A DNA stretch of 64,000 nucleotides, from assembly GCA_965199055.1 (NCBI GenBank), contig CBDAQR010000003.1:1674001-1738000 (forward strand), given 5' to 3'. The translations under genes and the position numbers were made by a program. A model generated the notes under the pieces. That model worked only from the letters and a program-made list of their open reading frames with translations, made no database searches and was not told the DNA's origin. This document shows, piece after piece, positions 59,325-64,000 of this stretch. How positions within the stretch are numbered: the stretch's first letter is position 1; every line of letters starts with the position of its first letter. This DNA comes from CBDAQR01 sp965199055. GTDB lineage: Bacteria; Pseudomonadota; Gammaproteobacteria; Pseudomonadales; Halieaceae.

Positions 59325-59776
59325 TTCAGAATCCTCGTTGTCTTCTCTCTGATCACCAGTTCACCGTCGTCGTCGACGATGTCCATCAGGATCTCGTAGA
59401 AAATCAAGGCACCTGAGCGCCCCTGCTTCTCAAAGATATTGCTCAGCGTCCGCGTAGCGGTAAGCCAGTCTCCCGGATAAATAGGACGGTGGTACTCGAT
59501 CTCCAGTCCACCGGCCATTTCTTTTTCGAGTGGAAATTTCGGCAATAGCTTGTCGACTGATACGCCGTCCTCGCGTAACTCCTGCAACTCCACCACATCC
59601 CAGAACAGAGGCACATGAAACATGGGAGGCGCCTGGTCGCCGTCGAGATACTTGCGCTGGCGATTACCTGTGGCTACCGCGTATTTCCGGATGTCGCGGC
59701 GGGTCACGAGCTCGCGCTGCGGCTCGCTCTGACGACCGATGTTGGCAAGCAGTTCTTCGCTTAAAAGTTCACTCAT
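59321..59776 (-). CDS. MaoC_dehydrat_N-type hydratase subunit (ChsH2 N-domain-like)
   Basis: A 151-residue hot-dog protein of the FAS1-like dehydratase type: LVTRRDIRKYAVATGNRQRK, then PMFHVPLFWDVVE, GLEIEYHRPIYPGDWLTATR. In Mycobacterium this domain is fused to DUF35 in ChsH2; here it is a separate gene from DUF35 (57302). It overlaps both the ligase stop and the partner start by 4 bases, so all are translationally coupled. Confidence 0.86.
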   Translation of the reverse strand: MSELLSEELLANIGRQSEPQRELVTRRDIRKYAVATGNRQRKYLDGDQAPPMFHVPLFWDVVELQELREDGVSVDKLLPKFPLEKEMAGGLEIEYHRPIYPGDWLTATRTLSNIFEKQGRSGALIFYEILMDIVDDDGELVIREKTTRILK

Positions 59777-61329
59777 ACGTTCGTATCCACGTCTTGCCAG
59801 TAGGGGTCGCGTAACTCGCGCTTCAGGATCTTGCCGGTAGGCGCTTTGGGCAGACTTTCAACAAAATCCACCGATTTCGGTTTCTGGTAGGAAGCGAGAT
59901 GCTGACTAGCGGTCGCAATGATGTCTTCGGCAGTCGCGGCTTCACCGGGCTTGAGCACGACCACGGCCTTTACTGCCTCACCCCACTCGTCGTCAGGAAT
60001 ACCAAACACCGCCGACTCAAGCACTGCAGGATGTTGATGGATAGCAGCCTCTACCTGGGTGCTATAAATATTCTCACCGCCCGAAATGATCATGTCTTTG
60101 GCGCGGTCGACGATGAACACATAGCCATCACTGTCCCAGGTCGCCACATCGCCTGTCCACATCCAGCCGTCGCGGATGGTCAGCTCAGTTAGATCCGGTC
60201 GACGCCAATAGCCCACCATGTTGGCTTCCGAGCGGACGAGTATCTCGCCCGGCGTCTTGCCGTCCCGAGGCACGGGCTCTCCATTGGCGTCGGCTACCCG
60301 AATGCTGGTTACGAAGCCTTCTCGCCCACAACTCGAGAGGCGCTCCGAATGATTACCTTTCAGCGCAGCCACATGATCTTCCTGCGACAGAAAACTCATG
60401 GTCATGCCCTCGGTTTGCCCGTATCCTTGGATGATTGTGCAGGGAAATTTCTCCAGTGCAGCAGCGACAACGTTGCGCGGCATTGGCCCCCCACCGTACT
60501 GAATATTGCGCAGGCTGCTCAGATCAAAGCTATCGAAGTCAGGTTCAGCCATCATCCAATTGAGCATGGTGGTGATGCCCAGGAAAGCCGACACTCGTTC
60601 TTGCTGGATGACCTCCAGCGCCAACCGTGCTTCGAAGTTAATCAGAACCACGGGGCAGCCGTGGGCCATGTAATTCATGGCTAGCGCTACCGGGATATGG
60701 AACATCTGTCCGGTCAGCATATAAACATCGGTTGGCACAACGCGCTCGGCCACCGTCTGATTGAGCATACCCATGTAGAGCGAGTGATGGGTGTGTAACG
60801 CTCCTTTGGATTCACCTGTGGTGCCGCCGGTGTAGAGAATCAACACGGGGTCATCTCCACCGACTGTGGCGGCGCGAGCGGGTTCTTCGTCACTCGCTGC
60901 CTGTATCAGGGCTTCATAGCTGCCGTCTGAGCCTTCGCCAAAAGCGAACCAGTGTGTTGCCTGGCAGGCATCACGCAATTCGGCGGCGGTGTCTGAATAT
61001 TCCCCAGCTACCATCACCACAGCAGGATCACCGTCCGCCAAAATACGCGCCATTTCCGCCGCACCGAGTCGCCAGTTGAGGGGCTGCGCGATCAATCCTA
61101 CTCGGGCGCAAGCGAAGTAGATCTCCATATACTCAATGCAGTTTTTCGAGAGCACGGCAATACGGGCGCCCTGCTCCACAGCAAGATCGCTCGCCAAGGC
61201 ATTGGCCAGGCGTCGCACCCGTTCGTCAAGGGCCCCATAGGTGATGCGGCGTTGATTGGGGATGTCGATCAACGCCTCACGCTGCGGCGCAAGGCGAGCG
61301 ATCTTCGCTGTAATATCTCCGATGTTCAT
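59773..61329 (-). CDS. Acyl-CoA ligase (AMP-binding)
   Basis: A 518-residue adenylate-forming ligase with the P-loop ILYTGGTTGESKGALHTHHS near residue 180, IQGYGQTEGMTMSFLS near 305, WMWTGDVATWDSDGYVFIVD near 390, SGGENIYSTQVEAAIHQHP and the closing lysine motif PTGKILKRELR. It activates a carboxylic acid as its CoA thioester, feeding the hydratase and aldolase. ATG 61329 is taken; the frame is open to 61356 inside the upstream gene. Confidence 0.9.
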   Translation of the reverse strand: MNIGDITAKIARLAPQREALIDIPNQRRITYGALDERVRRLANALASDLAVEQGARIAVLSKNCIEYMEIYFACARVGLIAQPLNWRLGAAEMARILADGDPAVVMVAGEYSDTAAELRDACQATHWFAFGEGSDGSYEALIQAASDEEPARAATVGGDDPVLILYTGGTTGESKGALHTHHSLYMGMLNQTVAERVVPTDVYMLTGQMFHIPVALAMNYMAHGCPVVLINFEARLALEVIQQERVSAFLGITTMLNWMMAEPDFDSFDLSSLRNIQYGGGPMPRNVVAAALEKFPCTIIQGYGQTEGMTMSFLSQEDHVAALKGNHSERLSSCGREGFVTSIRVADANGEPVPRDGKTPGEILVRSEANMVGYWRRPDLTELTIRDGWMWTGDVATWDSDGYVFIVDRAKDMIISGGENIYSTQVEAAIHQHPAVLESAVFGIPDDEWGEAVKAVVVLKPGEAATAEDIIATASQHLASYQKPKSVDFVESLPKAPTGKILKRELRDPYWQDVDTNV

Positions 61330-61333
61330 AAGC

Positions 61334-61750
61334 TCAGTACGATTTGTCCAAGGCAATGTGGCGCTTGCTCAGCACCCAGCGCCCGTCAACCTGCTTTACG
61401 CTATCGTGGTAAAGGCCCGCCGACAGAAGTTGAATCTCGCCGTTCTCGGTCGCAAACAGTGTCAGGTTTGAAATCAGCTCGGGAGACTCACCCTCCGAGG
61501 TGAAGAATTGATTGGAGACCACGTGACGGCGCACATCGGTTTGCTCGGCGAGAGAACCCGTCATCAAGCCCATAATCGCCTCGCGCCCTTCGAACGGGCC
61601 CACCAGGTCACCGTCAGCGATACGCATCGTCAGCACCGCATCCTCGGCAAAGCAGGCCGCCAGCATCTCAACATCACGTTGATCGTAGGCGTAAGCCCAA
61701 CGTGCCAACAGTTCGTGGATCTGAAGTTTCTGTTCCGCGCTTAAGCTCAT
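61334..61750 (-). CDS. SnoaL-like (NTF2-fold) protein
   Basis: A 138-residue NTF2-fold protein: KLQIHELLARWAYAYDQRDV, EMLAACFAEDAVLTMRI, RRHVVSNQFFTSEG and VDGRWVLSKRHIALDKSY. This is the type found in steroid and polyketide operons, where members act as isomerases, hydratases or dioxygenase small-subunit relatives. It overlaps the SDR stop by 4 bases and precedes the ligase. Specific reaction unknown. Confidence 0.86.
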   Translation of the reverse strand: MSLSAEQKLQIHELLARWAYAYDQRDVEMLAACFAEDAVLTMRIADGDLVGPFEGREAIMGLMTGSLAEQTDVRRHVVSNQFFTSEGESPELISNLTLFATENGEIQLLSAGLYHDSVKQVDGRWVLSKRHIALDKSY

Positions 61751-62562
61751 GCATCTACCTCCATTCCCAGCACGTCGAGTGTTCCGCGCCAGGCCAGCGA
61801 ACCCCCATCAATAGTCCAGACTGCTCCGTTGACGAAGGACGACTCCGGCCCCGCCAGAAAGCACACTAGCTCAGCAACATCCACCGGTTGCCCCATGCGC
61901 GGCACCAAATGGGTCTGGGTCATGGTATTAAGCATCGCCTTTGGGTCCGGTGCGGCAGCCAGGAACTTGTCGACAATCTGTGTATGGATCGATCCAGGGC
62001 AATAACAATTCACCCGAATTCTGTGCGGTGCCAAATCGACTGCCAGCATTTTGCTGAGCTGCATAACAGCGCCCTTGCTAGCGCCATAAGCCTGACATTG
62101 CGGATAGCCGGAGAGTGAACTGGTGGAGCCAGCGTTGATGATGGAAGCGTTGTCACTGTCCTTGAGATAGGGCAAGGCCGCTTTGGCGCACAACCATACA
62201 CCGGTGAGATTAACATTGATGACTTTCTGAAAAGTCTCCAGGCTCATGCTGTCGAGGCCTAGATCTTCGGTCAGCATGCTCTCATGAATACCTGCATTAT
62301 TGTGTAGCACATCAACACCGCCAAAGGCTGATGCGGCAGCAGCCATCAATGCGTCGACCTGTTCCGGATCCGTAACATCGCAGTGTTGGTAAATGGCCTT
62401 GCCGCCGTCTTTGGCGATGTCCGCAACCAGTGCTTCGCCGGCCTCATCGTTCATGTCGGATACCACGACATGGGCACCTCTGCTAGCCGCCAAACGTGCC
62501 GTTCCCGCACCAATTCCAACGGCCGAGCCCGTAATCACGAACCGCATTCCCTCAATGCCCAT
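61747..62562 (-). CDS. Short-chain dehydrogenase/reductase (SDR)
   Basis: A 271-residue classical SDR: cofactor motif TGSAVGIGAG near residue 11, DVTDPEQVDALM, NNAGIHES near 88, catalytic Ser in STSSLSG and YGASKGA (Tyr and Lys near 160). It should oxidise or reduce a hydroxyl/keto group with NAD(P), for example on a ring or chain. It is the first gene of the operon and lies directly behind the operator/promoter at 62591-62619. Confidence 0.91.
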   Translation of the reverse strand: MGIEGMRFVITGSAVGIGAGTARLAASRGAHVVVSDMNDEAGEALVADIAKDGGKAIYQHCDVTDPEQVDALMAAAASAFGGVDVLHNNAGIHESMLTEDLGLDSMSLETFQKVINVNLTGVWLCAKAALPYLKDSDNASIINAGSTSSLSGYPQCQAYGASKGAVMQLSKMLAVDLAPHRIRVNCYCPGSIHTQIVDKFLAAAPDPKAMLNTMTQTHLVPRMGQPVDVAELVCFLAGPESSFVNGAVWTIDGGSLAWRGTLDVLGMEVDA

Positions 62563-62590
62563 GCACTACCCCTTGCGAAATTGTGATTGG

Positions 62591-62619
62591 ATACTAGGTT
62601 GTTTTTGAATATTATTCAA
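62591..62619 (-). promoter_or_regulatory. Catabolic operon promoter with TetR-type operator
   Basis: Minus-strand TTGAAT (62619-62614), 17-base spacer and TAGTAT (62596-62591) form a promoter for the SDR-led operon. The palindrome TTGAAT-ATT-ATTCAA (62605-62619) overlaps the -35 box, so a bound repressor would block polymerase. It matches the site at 55865-55879 in both arms. Confidence 0.72.
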
Positions 62620-62674
62620 GAAACTACTTGCAGCTCTTGGTGCAGCGAATTCAGCTGACAAGACTCAGGGCACA

Positions 62675-63310
62675 ATGCTAAGGTTGCGCGCCATGCCAAA
62701 GACCCAAGCCAAATCCGCTCCCCCAGGCAACAGTCGCAGAGATTCCCGCGGCGATGCTCGCCGGCGCAAAATTTTCAAATCCCTGCACGACTGCATCATC
62801 AGCAAGGGCTACACCAAGACCACTTTGGCCGATGTCGCCGAAGGCGCCGACATGTCCGCCAGCCATTTGCTGTATTACTTCAAGGGCAAAGAGGCAATCC
62901 TGGAACAGTACTTCGAAACGGTGTCAGTGCGATTTCTGGAAAGGATCAAGGAGTTCAGCGAAGAGCCCGCCGCCACGCAGATCGACCTGCTTGCCGACTT
63001 CTGGTTTCGCGGCGAGACCAGCACCAAGCTGGAGATCGGTTTCATGCTGGAGTGTTTCGGAGCCGCGGTGCACGATGAAGTACTCAAGGTCACCAAGGCC
63101 GAGTTCGATCTCAGTTGTAAGGGCTATCTGGCACGCATCTTTGACGATGCGCCGGCCTTGTTCATTGATGGCTCCAAGGATGCCGCAGAGATTGCTTACT
63201 CACTGATGATCGGCTTGCGCTCAGCGGTCTACTTCGATGATGACATCGACCTCGAGGAAGCGCACATGTTGTTCACCAATACTTTAAGAACCATGTGCGG
63301 CATTCGCTAG
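62675..63310 (+). CDS. TetR-family regulator of the catabolic operon
   Basis: A TetR protein of 211 residues from ATG 62675, or 205 from ATG 62693. Its helix-turn-helix is KGYTKTTLADVAEGADMSAS then HLLYYFKGKEAILEQYF near residues 45-85; the ligand domain includes FMLECFGAAVHDEVLKVTKA. It is divergent from the SDR-led operon, and the palindrome at 62605-62619 lies between the two genes. It is the most likely binder of both copies of that palindrome, with an acyl-CoA or substrate-like inducer. ATG 62675 has AGGG five bases upstream. Confidence 0.88.
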   Translation: MLRLRAMPKTQAKSAPPGNSRRDSRGDARRRKIFKSLHDCIISKGYTKTTLADVAEGADMSASHLLYYFKGKEAILEQYFETVSVRFLERIKEFSEEPAATQIDLLADFWFRGETSTKLEIGFMLECFGAAVHDEVLKVTKAEFDLSCKGYLARIFDDAPALFIDGSKDAAEIAYSLMIGLRSAVYFDDDIDLEEAHMLFTNTLRTMCGIR

Positions 63311-63314
63311 TCCT

Positions 63315-64000
63315 CTAGCGTAGACGAGGCAGCACCTTCTCCGCGATGTAACGCATTCGAGCTGATCCGGACTCTACCGACTCACCCGGAAACTGTGCCC
63401 AGAAGTGAATATCTGCAATCATCGGATACGCATCGAGTAACTTGCTCAGCTCTGAGACCGCCATGTCGGCATCCCATAACTCATACAAGCCGTTTTCAAT
63501 TGCGGTCGGCGCATCCTCAAACAACGGGGTCTGATCGGGCGGCCCGAAGGCGCCCCACTTGATGTATTCATTGATCTGATAAAGCACATGATCGCCGATG
63601 CGTGCGGCCTCCGCCTCGGGATCCTCGGCGATAATTGCCCAACAGCCCAGAACTGCCTTTGCATCCGCCGCGCTCTTCCCCTGCTGCTCCAGGGCCTCAG
63701 CATAAACATCCAGGCCAATGCCACCGGTGCAAAGGAAACCATCGGCCACTCTGGCGGCCCGCTGAATCGCGGGCTCAACCATACCGCCCAACAGTATGTC
63801 CGGCTTGTGCACGGGCGCAGGTGTTACCGGTAAATCGCCGACAGTGAAGCGTTTACCCTCAAAATTGATGTTTTCTCCCGACCAAGCACGACGCACAATT
63901 TCAATACCCTCCTCAACCAAAGAGGGGCGATGTGAGAGCTTTCGCTGAAACTGATCGAACTCGACCTGGCGATAACCAATCCCGACACCCAGATCGAAAC
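63315..64000 (-). CDS. Luciferase-like (LLM class) flavin-dependent oxidoreductase (partial, N-terminus off window)
   Basis: The C-terminal 227 or so residues of an LLM-class flavoprotein. It enters at the right edge with FDLGVGIGYRQVEFDQF, then LVEEGIEIVRRAWSGENINF, TPAPVHKPDILLGGMVEPAI and RAARVADGFLCTGGIGLDVY, and ends at 63315 beside the tetR stop. Family enzymes use FMNH2 or F420 to oxidise or reduce substrates, often as monooxygenases. The start lies beyond 64000. It converges with tetR, so it is not part of the operon led by the SDR gene, though a role in the same pathway is plausible. Confidence 0.88.
   Translation of the reverse strand, partial: FDLGVGIGYRQVEFDQFQRKLSHRPSLVEEGIEIVRRAWSGENINFEGKRFTVGDLPVTPAPVHKPDILLGGMVEPAIQRAARVADGFLCTGGIGLDVYAEALEQQGKSAADAKAVLGCWAIIAEDPEAEAARIGDHVLYQINEYIKWGAFGPPDQTPLFEDAPTAIENGLYELWDADMAVSELSKLLDAYPMIADIHFWAQFPGESVESGSARMRYIAEKVLPRLR

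Noticed and set aside
1..64000. CRISPR arrays, tRNA/rRNA genes, insertion sequences or prophage
   Set aside because: No regularly spaced repeats, cloverleaf-like segments, transposase or phage-type proteins were seen on either strand.

Overview
The window reads as chromosomal DNA from a GC-rich, marine-type gammaproteobacterium, possibly near the OM60/NOR5 (Halieaceae) or SAR92 groups. That placement is an inference from gene content: two large TonB-dependent receptors, a WS/DGAT wax-ester/lipid acyltransferase, a PuuB-type amine oxidase, Rieske oxygenases, and many TetR-controlled catabolic operons. Genes are tightly packed with many 4-16 base overlaps. No gap exceeds 300 bases. I saw no tRNA, rRNA, CRISPR array, insertion sequence or phage gene.

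Layout. 1-2150 (minus): two overlapping phytoene-desaturase-like FAD oxidoreductases, one running off the left edge. 2337-8287 (plus): exported cupin, frameshifted amidohydrolase, TPR-sulfotransferase, TonB receptor. 8312-18105 (mostly minus): NTF2-AraC regulator, ferric-reductase-like membrane protein, puuB with a divergent TetR, ABC membrane domain, fatty-acid-hydroxylase fusion with its TetR, an exported F420-reductase-like protein and a Tat-exported spermidine-dehydrogenase-like flavoenzyme. 18276-34471 (mostly plus): alanine dehydrogenase, SSS symporter, PYROXD2-like flavoprotein, then two copies of a three-gene module (FAD oxidoreductase type B, FAD oxidoreductase type A, GcvT-like folate enzyme) separated by purU and an ABC exporter. 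34481-47445: small scattered accessory genes (VOC, GFA, MOSC, cupins, Coq4 family, XRE-cupin operon, PPOX-Rieske pair, DAO flavoprotein, WS/DGAT, crotonase). 47466-62562 (minus): DsbA/HCCA-isomerase-like pair, quinohemoprotein, GST, DUF3604 protein, TonB receptor, then an acyl-CoA catabolic operon (Rieske, DUF35, thiolase-like aldolase, two MaoC hydratase subunits, acyl-CoA ligase, NTF2-like, SDR). A divergent TetR gene follows, then a partial luciferase-like oxidoreductase at the right edge.

Two systems stand out. (1) A repeated module of paired type A and type B phytoene-desaturase-like flavoproteins with a GcvT-like folate-dependent C1-transfer protein. There are two copies here, plus an A/B pair cut by the left edge, for seven flavoproteins of this family in one window. 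PurU next to one copy fits disposal of folate-bound C1 units as formate, and nearby amine oxidases and Ald hint at N-methylated amine or amino-acid catabolism. The substrate is unknown. Two of the modules are preceded by an identical 20-base intergenic sequence. (2) An operon resembling the steroid side-chain igr module (ChsH1/ChsH2/Ltp2): paired MaoC hydratase subunits, a cysteine-less thiolase-fold protein and a DUF35 partner, with a ligase and a Rieske oxygenase. A 15-base palindrome (TTGAAT-N3-ATTCAA) lies in the operon promoter next to the TetR gene and also in front of the TonB receptor, implying a shared uptake-and-catabolism regulon.

Two genes are broken as sequenced: an amidohydrolase by one extra C in a run of six, and one of the GcvT copies by an in-frame TAA. 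Either could be a real lesion or a sequencing error.
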